DNA of 16,485 nucleotides from Alphaproteobacteria bacterium (GCA_018828205.1 JAHJWA010000345.1:1-16485), one strand, 5' to 3'; positions 1 to 7,983 are shown, counted from the first letter of the stretch. Numbers and translations are program-made. Notes: a model not told the origin generated them from the sequence alone.

Positions 1-381
1 CCGCGAATCGGCAAGGCGCTGTTCCGCGAGACGCTGATCAAATCGGCGATCTCGCGCGAATGGATGGCCAATCTCGGGCGCCGCGATTCGCGCACCAAGG
101 TGGCCTATCTGCTGTGCGAACTGTCGGTCCGGCTGTCGCAGCCCGCAGACAACGAGGTGCATGATTTCATCCTGCCGCTGACGCAGGAACAGATTTCCGA
201 CATCATCGGGGTCACGCCGATGCACGTCAGCCGCGTTCTCAAGGAGTTGGCAAGCGACGGGCTGATCGCCCGCGACCGACGAACGATCCGGGTGCGCGAC
301 TGGAAGCTGCTGACCTCGACCGGAGATTTCTCGCCGACCTATCTCCAGCTCACCCGGGGCAATTCGGCTCCCGTCATCTGA
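1..381 (+). CDS. Crp/Fnr-family transcriptional regulator, C-terminal part (5' end outside window)
   Basis: The reading frame is open from base 1 to the TGA at 379-381, so only the last 126 residues are visible. They begin in the long dimerisation helix that precedes the DNA-binding domain of Crp/Fnr proteins (LGRRDSRTKVAYLLCEL). A winged helix-turn-helix follows, with LPLTQEQISDIIGVTPMHVS as the first helix and turn, and VSRVLKELASDGLI as the recognition helix plus start of the wing. The N-terminal cyclic-nucleotide-binding or sensory domain is off the window, so the ligand cannot be judged. No iron-sulfur cysteine cluster is visible in this part. The gene converges on rsmA with a 28-nt gap. 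The role is inferred from family: a DNA-binding regulator of unknown signal. The methionine at 64 is internal and is not the start. Confidence 0.88.
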   Translation, partial: PRIGKALFRETLIKSAISREWMANLGRRDSRTKVAYLLCELSVRLSQPADNEVHDFILPLTQEQISDIIGVTPMHVSRVLKELASDGLIARDRRTIRVRDWKLLTSTGDFSPTYLQLTRGNSAPVI

Positions 382-409
382 GCCGGTCGAAGCTGGCCGG
401 CCCGGAGGG

Positions 410-1231
410 CTAACCCAGCAGGCGCGCGATTCCCACGAAGTCCTCGACCGCCAGCGTTTCGGCGCGGCGCTGCGGATCGATCCCGAGCGCCTCGAGCGCG
501 TCGAGCGCGCCGGGCACGCCCTTGAGGCTCTGCCGCAGCATCTTGCGGCGCTGGCCGAAAGCCGCCTCGGTCAGACGCTCGAGCCGACGCGCGCTCACGC
601 CTGCGGGCATGGCACCGGTTTCGAGATGGACGATCGCGCTCATCACCTTGGGGGGCGGGGTGAAGGCGCTGCGGTGGACCTTCATCGCCAGCTTCGCCCG
701 CGTGCGCCACTGCGCCAGCACGGCCAGCCGCCCATAGGCCTTGCTGTCGGGGGCGGCGACAATGCGCTGCGCGACCTCCTGCTGGAACATCAGCGTCAGC
801 GAGCTCCAGCGCGGCGGCCAGTCCTGCCCGCCGAGCCAGCGCACGAACAGCGCGGTGCCGACATTGTAGGGCAGGTTGGCGACCACCGCATAGGCTTCGC
901 CCATGACCGCATCGTGATCGAGCTTGAGCGCATCGCCCTCGATCACCGTCAGCCGACCGGGAAAGGCTTCCTCCAGTTCGGCGAGCGCAGGGAGGCAGCG
1001 GCGATCCATCTCGATCGCCGTGACGCGTGCCCCGGCGCGCAGCAGCGCCCGCGTGAGACCGCCGGGTCCGGGGCCGATCTCCAGCACGGCGCGACCCTCC
1101 AGATCGCCCGGAAGCGCGGCGATCCGGTCGAGCAGCTGCTCGTCGAAGAGGAAGTTCTGGCCAAGCGCCTTGGAGGCGCTGAGCCCGTGACGGGCGATGA
1201 CGTCGCGCAAGGGTGGGAGGTGGGGATGCAT
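410..1231 (-). CDS. rsmA: 16S rRNA (adenine1518-N6/adenine1519-N6)-dimethyltransferase RsmA (KsgA)
   Basis: The product is 273 residues, the same size as E. coli KsgA. It dimethylates the two adjacent adenines in the 3'-terminal hairpin of 16S rRNA using S-adenosylmethionine, a late step of 30S assembly. Visible motifs are the N-terminal KALGQNFLFD (about 21-30), the SAM-binding motif I VLEIGPGPGGLT (49-60), the acidic residue of motif II (E75 in TAIEMD), D100 in the GDA motif, and the catalytic NLPYNV (119-124). The ATG at 1229-1231 was chosen because the protein then begins just before the conserved RHGLSASKALGQ region, and AAGGG lies a few bases upstream. The frame stays open far upstream only because it overlaps pdxA as a shadow. 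It is the last gene of the lptD-surA-pdxA-rsmA unit, 86 nt after pdxA. Confidence 0.96.
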   Translation of the reverse strand: MHPHLPPLRDVIARHGLSASKALGQNFLFDEQLLDRIAALPGDLEGRAVLEIGPGPGGLTRALLRAGARVTAIEMDRRCLPALAELEEAFPGRLTVIEGDALKLDHDAVMGEAYAVVANLPYNVGTALFVRWLGGQDWPPRWSSLTLMFQQEVAQRIVAAPDSKAYGRLAVLAQWRTRAKLAMKVHRSAFTPPPKVMSAIVHLETGAMPAGVSARRLERLTEAAFGQRRKMLRQSLKGVPGALDALEALGIDPQRRAETLAVEDFVGIARLLG

Positions 1232-1317
1232 ATCGCTGCCCTTAGCGGGTGATTGCCGGTGAAGCGAAGCAATCCCTAACCGCACGCGGCGGGGGGGGGC
1301 ACTGACGAGGTGGTAGG

Positions 1318-2364
1318 CTAGACGCGGCGCCGCGCGCGCCGGGCCGCGCAGTCGCTGGCCATCCGCAGCGCCGCGAAGGTCGCACCCGGGTCGGCGATTC
1401 CTTCCCCGGCGATGGCGAAGGCGGTGCCGTGATCGGGGCTGGTCCGCACGATCGGCAGGCCGAGCGTCACATTGACCCCTTCGTCGAAATCGAGCGCCTT
1501 CAAGGGGATCAGCGCCTGGTCGTGATACATCGCCAGCGCGACGTCGTAGGTCTCGCGGGCGCGGCGTGTGAAGAGGGCGTCGCCGGGATGCGGGCCGGTG
1601 GCGTCGATCCCTTCCTCGCGCAGCGCGGCGATCGCGGGGGCGATCACGCGGATTTCCTCGGTCCCCATCCGTCCGTCCTCGCCGGCGTGCGGGTTGAGCC
1701 CGGCGAGCGCCAAGCGCGGGCGATCGATACCGAAATCGTCGCGCAGCGCCTGGCCGACGATGCGCGCCTTGTGGAGGATGAGTTCGACGGTGAGCCGCTG
1801 CGCCACCTCGGCGAGCGGGCAGTGAACCGTCAGCGGGACCGCGCGCAGGCTCGGCCCGGCCAGCATCATCACCGCATCGCGCTCGGACACGCCGCATTGC
1901 TGCGCCAGGAATTCGGTCTGGCCGGGATGGCCGAACCCCGCCTGCGCCAGTTGCGACTTGGCCACCGGCAGCGTGACCAGCGCGGCAGCCTCGCCCGCGC
2001 GCACCGCGCGGCAGGCCTCGGTCAGCGAATGCAACGCAAGCTGCGCGCCCGCAAGATCGGGCCGGCCGGGTGTGTAGGTTCCGTCTCGCGAGGAACACAC
2101 CGGCAGGCCGCGGTCGAACAGCGCCGCATCGACCGCGGCCACGGATTCCACCGCGATGATCGGGACATCGAGACCGCGACTGCGCGCGGCGGCCTGCAGC
2201 ACGGTCGCACCGCCGACCACCGCAAAGGGCGTCAGCCCGAGCGAGCGGCGCTGGAACCAGGCTTCGGCGATCAGTTCGGGGCCGATTCCGGCGGGATCGC
2301 CCAGCGAGAGTGCGAGCGGGAGCGGCCGACGCTCAACGGGCTGGTGCGACCCGCTCACCCCCAT
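1318..2364 (-). CDS. pdxA: 4-hydroxythreonine-4-phosphate dehydrogenase PdxA
   Basis: This 348-residue enzyme performs the NAD-dependent oxidation of 4-phosphohydroxy-L-threonine in the DXP-dependent pyridoxal phosphate pathway. The product is used by PdxJ. The N-terminal LSLGDPAGIGPEL is diagnostic. The three metal-binding histidines of the family can be seen in TVHCPL (about 180), NPHAGEDGRMGTEE (about 225) and MYHDQALIPLK (about 280). The C-terminal substrate loop reads RTSPDHGTAFAIAGEGIADPGA. The protein is slightly longer than the usual 330 residues because of about 14 extra N-terminal residues and an arginine-rich tail. The ATG at 2362-2364 lies 4 nt after the surA stop, which suggests translational coupling. 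Its position between surA and rsmA matches the classic surA-pdxA-rsmA order of Proteobacteria. Confidence 0.96.
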   Translation of the reverse strand: MGVSGSHQPVERRPLPLALSLGDPAGIGPELIAEAWFQRRSLGLTPFAVVGGATVLQAAARSRGLDVPIIAVESVAAVDAALFDRGLPVCSSRDGTYTPGRPDLAGAQLALHSLTEACRAVRAGEAAALVTLPVAKSQLAQAGFGHPGQTEFLAQQCGVSERDAVMMLAGPSLRAVPLTVHCPLAEVAQRLTVELILHKARIVGQALRDDFGIDRPRLALAGLNPHAGEDGRMGTEEIRVIAPAIAALREEGIDATGPHPGDALFTRRARETYDVALAMYHDQALIPLKALDFDEGVNVTLGLPIVRTSPDHGTAFAIAGEGIADPGATFAALRMASDCAARRARRRV

Positions 2365-2368
2365 GATC

Positions 2369-3712
2369 TCAATTGTAGACGATATAGGCGTCGTTGCGCA
2401 GGTCGCGCAGATAACGCTGCGCGCGCTTGTTGACGCGTTCGTCCTCGATCTGACCCATCAGCTGGTCGAAATCGGGGCCGTCCTCGGCCTGCGGATCGTC
2501 GCGGCCGCACAGCATCAGCACGCGGATGCCGTCTTCCACCGAACCGAAGGGCGGGGTGGTCTGGCCGATCTGCAACTGGAGCACCGCGTTCTGGAGCGAT
2601 TCGGGGAGCGAACGCGCGCGGATCTGGTCGTTGGTGACAACGGTCGCACCGATCGCGCCCGCCGCGCTCTCGGCATCGCCGCAGCCGCGGATCGCTTGCA
2701 TCGCCTGCGCGAATTCGCTGGCGCGGGCGGTGGCCTGCGCTTCGGTGGTACCGGGCTCGAAGCCGATCGAGATCTGCTTGAGGCTGAGCAGCGCGTCGCG
2801 CGGGTCGGCGGTCAGCACCTGACGCTTGTCGATCAGATAGAGGATCGAAAAACCGCCCGGGACGGGGACCGGACCGACCAGCTGGCCGGGCTGCATCTCG
2901 CGCGCCACGGTGGCGAGTTCGACGGGCAATTGCGCCAGTCGGACCCAGCCAAGATCGCCGCCAACCGCTGCAGTGGAGGCTTCGGAGAACTGGCGGGCAT
3001 AGCCAACGAAGCTGCCGCCCTGGCGGATCTGCTCGATGATCCGGGTGACGTTCTGCTCGACCGCCGCCTGGCTTTCGGGCGTGGCCGACAGGAAGATCTC
3101 GCCCAGCCGGTGTTCCTCGGTGCCGCGCGAGGCCTCGAGGCGTTCGAGCAGCTCGTTCACTTCCTCTTCCGAGACGTTGACGAAGGGCGCGACATTGCGG
3201 CGCAGCAGGCGCTGCCAGGCGAGTTCGCCCTGGATCTGGCGCTTGAGCGACACGGGCGAGGAGCCGATCCCGATCAGATAGGCATCCATCGCGCCAACGT
3301 TCTGGCCGAAATTCTGCTGCGCGAGCCGCGCATAGGTCTGGTTGATCTCTTCGGGCGCGATCGCGATTTCCTGCGCTTCGGCTTCCTGGATCTGCAAGGT
3401 CTCGTCGATCAGATTGCGCAGCACCTGCATCCGCAGCCGCTGCAGCTCCTCGCCGGCGATCTCGTTCTCGCTCGCCGCGGTGACCAGTGCGACCCGGTGG
3501 TCGATATCGGTGCCGGTGATGACCGCGCCGTTCACCACCGCGGTTGCGGTGCGCAGATTGGGGGTCTGCGGACCGACGATGGTGATGTTCTCGGGCAGGT
3601 CGAGCGTGTTCGCGGTGCTGGCGGAAGCCTGCGCCGAAGCGACGGTCGGCGAGACCACGAGCCCGGCCAGCGCGACCATGGAAACCAGATTGGAAAGCGT
3701 TTTGCGCGTCAC
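2369..3712 (-). CDS. surA: Periplasmic peptidyl-prolyl isomerase / chaperone SurA
   Basis: SurA escorts unfolded outer-membrane proteins, including LptD, across the periplasm. I place the start at the GTG at 3710-3712 (447 residues). The product then opens with a Sec signal peptide: positive TRK, a hydrophobic stretch at about 9-22, and an ASA cleavage site near residue 27. GGGA lies 10 nt upstream. An in-frame ATG at 3773-3775 would add 21 mostly polar residues before the signal and has no clear Shine-Dalgarno, so I treat it as the less likely start. A SurA N-terminal domain spans about 58-180. One parvulin domain spans about 200-300 (HRLGEIFL, FVGYARQFSE, GGDLGWV). A degenerate second parvulin region follows, with two cysteines at about 344 and 402 that could pair. 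The C-terminal helix ends in YIVYN. It sits between lptD and pdxA. Confidence 0.93.
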   Translation of the reverse strand: MTRKTLSNLVSMVALAGLVVSPTVASAQASASTANTLDLPENITIVGPQTPNLRTATAVVNGAVITGTDIDHRVALVTAASENEIAGEELQRLRMQVLRNLIDETLQIQEAEAQEIAIAPEEINQTYARLAQQNFGQNVGAMDAYLIGIGSSPVSLKRQIQGELAWQRLLRRNVAPFVNVSEEEVNELLERLEASRGTEEHRLGEIFLSATPESQAAVEQNVTRIIEQIRQGGSFVGYARQFSEASTAAVGGDLGWVRLAQLPVELATVAREMQPGQLVGPVPVPGGFSILYLIDKRQVLTADPRDALLSLKQISIGFEPGTTEAQATARASEFAQAMQAIRGCGDAESAAGAIGATVVTNDQIRARSLPESLQNAVLQLQIGQTTPPFGSVEDGIRVLMLCGRDDPQAEDGPDFDQLMGQIEDERVNKRAQRYLRDLRNDAYIVYN

Positions 3713-3766
3713 GTGTGTATCGTCCCAATGCAGCGCCCATTGCGGACGCCCGGATAGGCTGCGGTC

Positions 3767-3781
3767 CCTGGCCATGCCAGG
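3767..3781. repeat. Perfect 6-bp inverted repeat around the upstream ATG of surA
   Basis: CCTGGC-CAT-GCCAGG is a perfect dyad with a 3-base centre. The centre is the reverse complement of the alternative ATG of surA, so in the minus-strand transcript that ATG would sit in the hairpin loop. It could be a small RNA hairpin or a protein-binding dyad, or it could be chance in high-GC DNA. It weakens the case for the 3775 start. Confidence 0.35.
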
Positions 3782-3810
3782 CTTAACCGTAGCTGATTGG
3801 CGCGCCGGAT

Positions 3811-3829
3811 AGCGCGTTTGCGACGCGCT
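3811..3829. repeat. Perfect 7-bp hairpin in the lptD-surA spacer
   Basis: AGCGCGT and ACGCGCT are exact reverse complements separated by 5 bases (ttgcg on the plus strand). In the lptD-surA transcript this would form a stable GC-rich stem-loop between the lptD stop and the surA start. No U-run follows, so it does not look like an intrinsic terminator. An mRNA-processing or stability element is possible, but chance is not excluded. Confidence 0.35.
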
Positions 3830-3886
3830 GCCAACGGGGCCGGTCGCGGCGATTCGGAGCCTGTCCCGGGGCGCGGCGAAGCGCGC

Positions 3887-6253
3887 TCAGCGGAAACCCA
3901 GATTGCGCAGGCTGAAATAGAGCTGGAAGGTGTCGCCGCGCTCGGCATCGCCGCTGCTGACATAATCGCGCCGCCAAGTCAGACCCATCTCGATGCAATC
4001 GTCCTGATAGGCGACCCCGAGCCGGGTGCGGATCGCCTCGAAACCGTCGGATGCGAAGGTCGGATCCTCGGCCTGATCGGTCAGGTTGAAGACGCCGGAA
4101 CCGAAAACCGACCAATAGTCGAGGAAGGCGACGCGCACTGCGGCGCGCAATTCCTCGCGGTCCTGAAGATCCTCGACCTCGGTGATGTCGCGGTTGAGCC
4201 GCAGATAGCCGACCTCGGCATAGGTTCGCGCCGAACCGACGGTGGCATCGATTTCGTTGCGGCGGATCGCCAGGCTGTCCTTGTCGAGCCGGAAGCGGTG
4301 CGTGAATTTGACGAAATCGCGGAACCGCACCTCGGTCCGCCCGACCACATCGGAAACCCGCTCCGAAAGGCCGGTGCCGTCGATCAGGATGCCGGGATCG
4401 CGCGCCAGGCGGTAGGACTGGCCCAGGGTCGACTTAACGGCCCAACCCGGTCGCCGCAGCTGCCAGTCGAAGCCATAGGTCAGCCGCACGCCGTCCTCGA
4501 TCCGGTCGTAGCCGGGGAAGCGGTTGAGCGCGAAGAGGTTGGAATCCTCAAGATCGATCGCGCGCGCGTCTTCGTTGGGGATCGCCAGATTGCGGATCGG
4601 CGGGGTCGCGACCAGCTGCACCCGGGGGGTGAACACCTGCTCGCCGCCGGCAAATTCGCCCACCAGCGGCCAGCGGACATCGAGCGCGGCGAGCGCGATG
4701 GCGCGGCCCTGCCAGCCGGGCTCGCCGCGATAGAATTGCGTCGGCGTGAGTAGGTTCTCGTCCGAATGATAGACGTCGCCGCGCAGCAGGCCGGTCAGCT
4801 GGACGACCTGGCCCGTCCCGGTGATCCGGCGCAGATCCCAGCGCGCGCGGGCGAAGGCGCGCTGCGTGTCCTGCCCTTCCTGGCGCAGGATCGCGAGGCT
4901 GTTGGCCTGCAGCTCGACCTTGCCGCCCAGCAGCGGGTCGGCGAACCGCTTGCGATAGTCGATCGCGGGCAGCGCCAGCGGGACCTGGCCCTGCGGCGCG
5001 CCCAGCCGCAGCGTCTGCGTCGCCCAGCCGGCGATCGAGAGATAGGAATCATCGTCGATCCGCTCCAGCTCGACCATCGAGCGCAGGCGATCGTCGCGGC
5101 TGATGTCGTAGCGGCGCAGGAAGGTCCGGTCGCTCGCGACCCGCAGCGATCCGGTCAGGCTCCATTCTGGCGTGAACTGGAAGCGGCCGTTGGCGAACAG
5201 ATAGCCGCGCGGATCGCGCTCGCTGGTGGGCGCACCGGTGAAGGTGGAAACGCGGCTGCTGTAGGTGCCGTAGCCGGTGATCTGGAACGCGCCCTTGTCG
5301 GCGAGCTGGCGGTATTGCGCACTCGCCATCGGCGGCGCGCCGGTAAACAGATAGGCGCTGGCGGTCAGGTCGCGGTTCTCGGCCAGCCGCCAGTAATAGC
5401 TGGCGCTGACCTCCACGCCGTTGCTCTCCGAAACCCGCAGATCGGGCACCAGGAAACCCGCCACCGCGCCGCCGTCGGCGCGGATCGACAGCCCGGGCAG
5501 CGGCAGGATGCGCGCGCCGAACAGCTCGAGATAGGCGTTGCGGAACCGCACCTGACTGCTCTGCGGATCGTAGCTCACCTGCTCGGCCGTGATCCGCCAG
5601 CTGGGCGATTTGTCGCAGCCGGCGGGCGTCGTGACAGCGCAGGCGCTATAGGCCGCTTGCGACAGGGTGATCGTGCCGTCCGCCTCGCGCAATCCCGATT
5701 CTGCCGCCAGCCGTCCGCCCTGGCGCAGCGCCAGCAGCAGATCCTCCATTGCCCCGGCTTCGAACTCGTCGGTCAGCGTGACCGAGTCGGTATAAAGCTG
5801 GTTCCCGTTCTCGTCGACGAAGCGGACCCGGCCGGTGGCGAGGATCTCGCCGCTCTGCCGGTTCCAGCTGACGTTGTCCGCGCGCACCGAGCGGTCGCCG
5901 CTGCGCAGCAGCACATTGCCCGCGGCGGTGACGGTGTCGGTCTCCTGGTCGAAGCTGAGCGTCTGAGCCTCGAAATCGATCGCCTCGCCCTCGCTTGCCT
6001 GCGCACTCAAAGCTGGCTGGGGTTCCCGGGGCAGGGCCGGCACAGGCTGGTCTGGTTCGGCGGGATCGCGCGGCTGGGCCAGATCGACCTGCTCCTGCGC
6101 GGTCGCCATTCCGGTGGCTGCGCCTTCCTGCGCCGCGAGCTGCGCAGGCGCGAGAATGAAGGCGAGCGCGCAGGCGGACGCAGCCAGGCGCGCCTGAAGC
6201 GAGCGGGCCTCAAACGGGCGGAAACCGGGCGCGCGGCGACGGGGCGAGGGCAT
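3887..6253 (-). CDS. lptD: LPS-assembly outer-membrane protein LptD
   Basis: This 788-residue beta-barrel, with its partner LptE, inserts lipopolysaccharide into the outer leaflet of the outer membrane. The ATG at 6251-6253 gives an arginine-rich start, then a hydrophobic signal segment (about 22-39) with cleavage near LAAQ. A proline- and acid-rich linker (about 43-90) follows. The periplasmic LptA/OstA-like fold spans about 90-200 (DFEAQTLSFDQETDTVTAAGNV). The rest is a large barrel domain with alternating strands, ending in LYFSLRNLGFR. Cysteines are visible at 205 and 213 near the domain junction and at 753 near the C-terminus, which suggests an inter-domain disulfide like that known in E. 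coli LptD. The open frame upstream of 6253 only overlaps pepA in antisense. It heads the leftward lptD-surA-pdxA-rsmA unit, which places the client next to its chaperone. Confidence 0.95.
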   Translation of the reverse strand: MPSPRRRAPGFRPFEARSLQARLAASACALAFILAPAQLAAQEGAATGMATAQEQVDLAQPRDPAEPDQPVPALPREPQPALSAQASEGEAIDFEAQTLSFDQETDTVTAAGNVLLRSGDRSVRADNVSWNRQSGEILATGRVRFVDENGNQLYTDSVTLTDEFEAGAMEDLLLALRQGGRLAAESGLREADGTITLSQAAYSACAVTTPAGCDKSPSWRITAEQVSYDPQSSQVRFRNAYLELFGARILPLPGLSIRADGGAVAGFLVPDLRVSESNGVEVSASYYWRLAENRDLTASAYLFTGAPPMASAQYRQLADKGAFQITGYGTYSSRVSTFTGAPTSERDPRGYLFANGRFQFTPEWSLTGSLRVASDRTFLRRYDISRDDRLRSMVELERIDDDSYLSIAGWATQTLRLGAPQGQVPLALPAIDYRKRFADPLLGGKVELQANSLAILRQEGQDTQRAFARARWDLRRITGTGQVVQLTGLLRGDVYHSDENLLTPTQFYRGEPGWQGRAIALAALDVRWPLVGEFAGGEQVFTPRVQLVATPPIRNLAIPNEDARAIDLEDSNLFALNRFPGYDRIEDGVRLTYGFDWQLRRPGWAVKSTLGQSYRLARDPGILIDGTGLSERVSDVVGRTEVRFRDFVKFTHRFRLDKDSLAIRRNEIDATVGSARTYAEVGYLRLNRDITEVEDLQDREELRAAVRVAFLDYWSVFGSGVFNLTDQAEDPTFASDGFEAIRTRLGVAYQDDCIEMGLTWRRDYVSSGDAERGDTFQLYFSLRNLGFR

Positions 6254-6356
6254 GCCTTGCCTATCGCACTGCGTCGGCCTAATCGCAATCGGCATCCGAA
6301 AGGGGGCGCCGTGGCCCGGAGCCGCAGCGTCCCGATCCAGAATTCCGGGAGATCCC
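6254..6356. promoter_or_regulatory. Divergent promoter region between lptD and pepA
   Basis: These 103 bases separate two divergent start codons, so both transcription units must start here or inside the facing gene. The best rightward candidate I can find is TTGCCT at 6257-6262, a 17-nt spacer, and TAATCG at 6280-6285. The second box is a poor match. A leftward candidate (TTGCGA with GATAGG) would lie too close to the lptD ATG to be convincing. GGGAG lies just upstream of the pepA ATG. The promoter role is inferred from layout more than from motif. Confidence 0.4.
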
Positions 6357-7811
6357 ATGAACATCGAATTTAGCCAGTCCCGTCCTGAAGGGCTGCGGCT
6401 CATTGCCCAAACCGCCGACAAGGGCAAGCTTCCCGAGGGCCTCGAACCCGCCATGAAGCAGGGCGCCGAGGCGGCGCGCTTCAAGGGCCGTACCGGCCAG
6501 GTCTTCGACGGTTTCGTCGAGCGCAACGGAGCCGTTGTCCGCGTCGCCGTGGCCGGAGCCGGAGATCCGGGCGATGCCAAGCGCTTCGCCAATCTCGAAC
6601 GCGCCGGCGCGGCGCTGGCGGCGAAGTTCCAGTCGGCAGGGGTCGAGACGATCGGTCTCGATGCGGGCGGTCTCAAGGCGGACGAGTGCGCGCATCTGCT
6701 GCTCGGCCTGCGGCTGCGCAACTGGCGCTACGACGTCTATCGCACCAAGATGAAGGACGAGCAGAAGATCACGCTCAAGAGCGTCACCGTCTTCAACGCT
6801 CCCGAAGGCGGCGAAGCGGCCTGGGCAGCCGCCGAGCCGGTCGCCGAAGGCGTCGAATTCACCCGCGAGCTGGTCACCGAACCCGCCAATGCGATCTACC
6901 CTGAGAGCTTCGTCGAACGCTGCCAGCAGCGCTTCGAGGGCACGGGTGCCGAACTCATCGTGCTCGACGAGACGCAGATGCACGAGCTCGGCATGGGCGC
7001 ACTGCTCGGCGTCGGACAGGGCTCGATGCGCGGATCGCGAATCCTCGCGATCCGCTGGAATGGCGGCGAACAGGGCGCGGCGCCGCTCGCTTTCGTCGGC
7101 AAGGGCGTGACCTTCGACACCGGCGGGATCTCGATCAAGCCGGGCCCCGGCATGGAAGACATGAAATGGGACATGGGCGGCGGCGGCGCGGTCGCGGGCG
7201 GCATGCTCGCGCTCGTCAAGCGCAAGGCCAAGGCCAATGTCGTCGGCGTGATCGGGCTGGTCGAGAACATGCCCGATGGCGCGGCGCAGCGTCCGGGCGA
7301 CGTCGTGACCTCGATGTCGGGGCAGACGATCGAAATCCTCAACACCGATGCCGAAGGCCGGCTGGTGCTGTGCGACGCGCTGCACTGGACGCAGAAGGAA
7401 TTCGCGCCCGCCCGCGTGGTCGATTTCGCCACGCTGACCGGGGCGATCATCGTCTCGCTGGGTCACGAATACGCCGGCGTCTTCTCGAACAATGACGAAC
7501 TGTGGTCCGATCTCGACAAGGCCGGCAAGACCAGCGGCGACAGCGTCTGGCGGATGCCGATGGGCCCGGCCTACGACAAGATGATCGAATCGCCGATCGC
7601 CGACATGAAGAACATCGGCGGCAAGGCGGCGGGGTCGATCACCGCGGCGCAATTCCTCCAGCGCTTCATTATGGACGACACGCCCTGGGCGCATGTCGAC
7701 ATCGCCGGCACGGTATGGACCGACAAGCCGGGCGCCACCTGGGACAAGGGCGCGAGCGGCTTCGGCGTGCGTCTGATCGACCAGCTGGTCGCCGACACGA
7801 TCGAGCGCTGA
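6357..7811 (+). CDS. pepA: Cytosol (leucyl) aminopeptidase, M17 family PepA
   Basis: This 484-residue two-zinc exopeptidase removes N-terminal residues from peptides. M17 enzymes act as cytosolic hexamers, and some also bind DNA. The catalytic C-terminal domain carries the family signature NTDAEGRL (329-336). The metal and catalytic residues are visible: K249 and D254 in GKGVTFDTGG, K261 in SIKPG, D272 in WDMGGGG, D331, E333 and R335. The N-terminal domain (about 1-165) is the more variable alpha/beta domain. The ATG at 6357 has GGGAG a few bases upstream. The open frame extends another 105 nt upstream but lacks conserved sequence. It is the first gene of a rightward group that includes holC. 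The pepA-holC pairing is widely conserved in Proteobacteria. Confidence 0.96.
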   Translation: MNIEFSQSRPEGLRLIAQTADKGKLPEGLEPAMKQGAEAARFKGRTGQVFDGFVERNGAVVRVAVAGAGDPGDAKRFANLERAGAALAAKFQSAGVETIGLDAGGLKADECAHLLLGLRLRNWRYDVYRTKMKDEQKITLKSVTVFNAPEGGEAAWAAAEPVAEGVEFTRELVTEPANAIYPESFVERCQQRFEGTGAELIVLDETQMHELGMGALLGVGQGSMRGSRILAIRWNGGEQGAAPLAFVGKGVTFDTGGISIKPGPGMEDMKWDMGGGGAVAGGMLALVKRKAKANVVGVIGLVENMPDGAAQRPGDVVTSMSGQTIEILNTDAEGRLVLCDALHWTQKEFAPARVVDFATLTGAIIVSLGHEYAGVFSNNDELWSDLDKAGKTSGDSVWRMPMGPAYDKMIESPIADMKNIGGKAAGSITAAQFLQRFIMDDTPWAHVDIAGTVWTDKPGATWDKGASGFGVRLIDQLVADTIER

Positions 7812-7841
7812 GCCGCGCTGGTGGCGGGCGGCACGGGCAGG

Positions 7842-7979
7842 ATGCGGCGCAAGGGCGACCTGCCGTCGAAGACCTGTGCCGCCTGCGGCCTGCCCTTCGC
7901 CTGGCGCAAGAAATGGGCGCGCGACTGGGAGCAGGTGAAATACTGCTCCGATCGCTGCCGCGGCGCCAAAGCGGCCTGA
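7842..7979 (+). CDS. DUF2256-family small zinc-ribbon-like protein
   Basis: This 45-residue ORF lies between pepA and holC. It carries two cysteine pairs, TCAAC (C12, C15) and YCSDRC (C35, C39), separated by a tryptophan- and lysine-rich stretch (PFAWRKKWARDWEQVKY). The start KGDLPSKTC and this W/K core are the hallmarks I recognise of DUF2256 (PF10013). The cysteine spacing suggests a single bound zinc. Function is unknown. The ATG at 7842 is used here. An in-frame GTG at 7821 would add 7 residues with no better ribosome site. The gene starts 30 nt after the pepA stop and ends 4 nt before the holC ATG, so it is probably cotranscribed with both. Confidence 0.85.
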   Translation: MRRKGDLPSKTCAACGLPFAWRKKWARDWEQVKYCSDRCRGAKAA

Positions 7980-7983
7980 AGCG

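Noticed and set aside
382..409. Possible terminator between the Crp/Fnr gene and rsmA
   Set aside because: Short GC stems (GCCGG with CCGGC, GCCC with GGGC) can be drawn, but they compete and no T-run follows on either strand.
410..2098. Apparent 562-codon minus-strand frame joining rsmA to sequence within pdxA
   Set aside because: Only the part from 1231 downward is RsmA. The rest is the shifted shadow of pdxA, so it is not a fusion protein.
2156..3757. Long plus-strand open frame (over 500 codons) opposite surA and the start of pdxA
   Set aside because: It is antisense to well-supported genes. Its translation is low-complexity and rich in D, R, G, H and Q, with no family motif, as expected for a shadow frame in high-GC DNA.
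6252..6356. In-frame N-terminal extension of pepA by 35 codons
   Set aside because: It overlaps the lptD start region, has no M17 similarity, and the ATG at 6357 has its own ribosome site.
4766..6373. Long plus-strand open frame (over 500 codons) opposite lptD
   Set aside because: Same reasoning: antisense to lptD, no domain, skewed composition. A similar shadow opposite pepA (6279-7694) and one opposite the DUF2066 gene (12867-14381) were set aside too.
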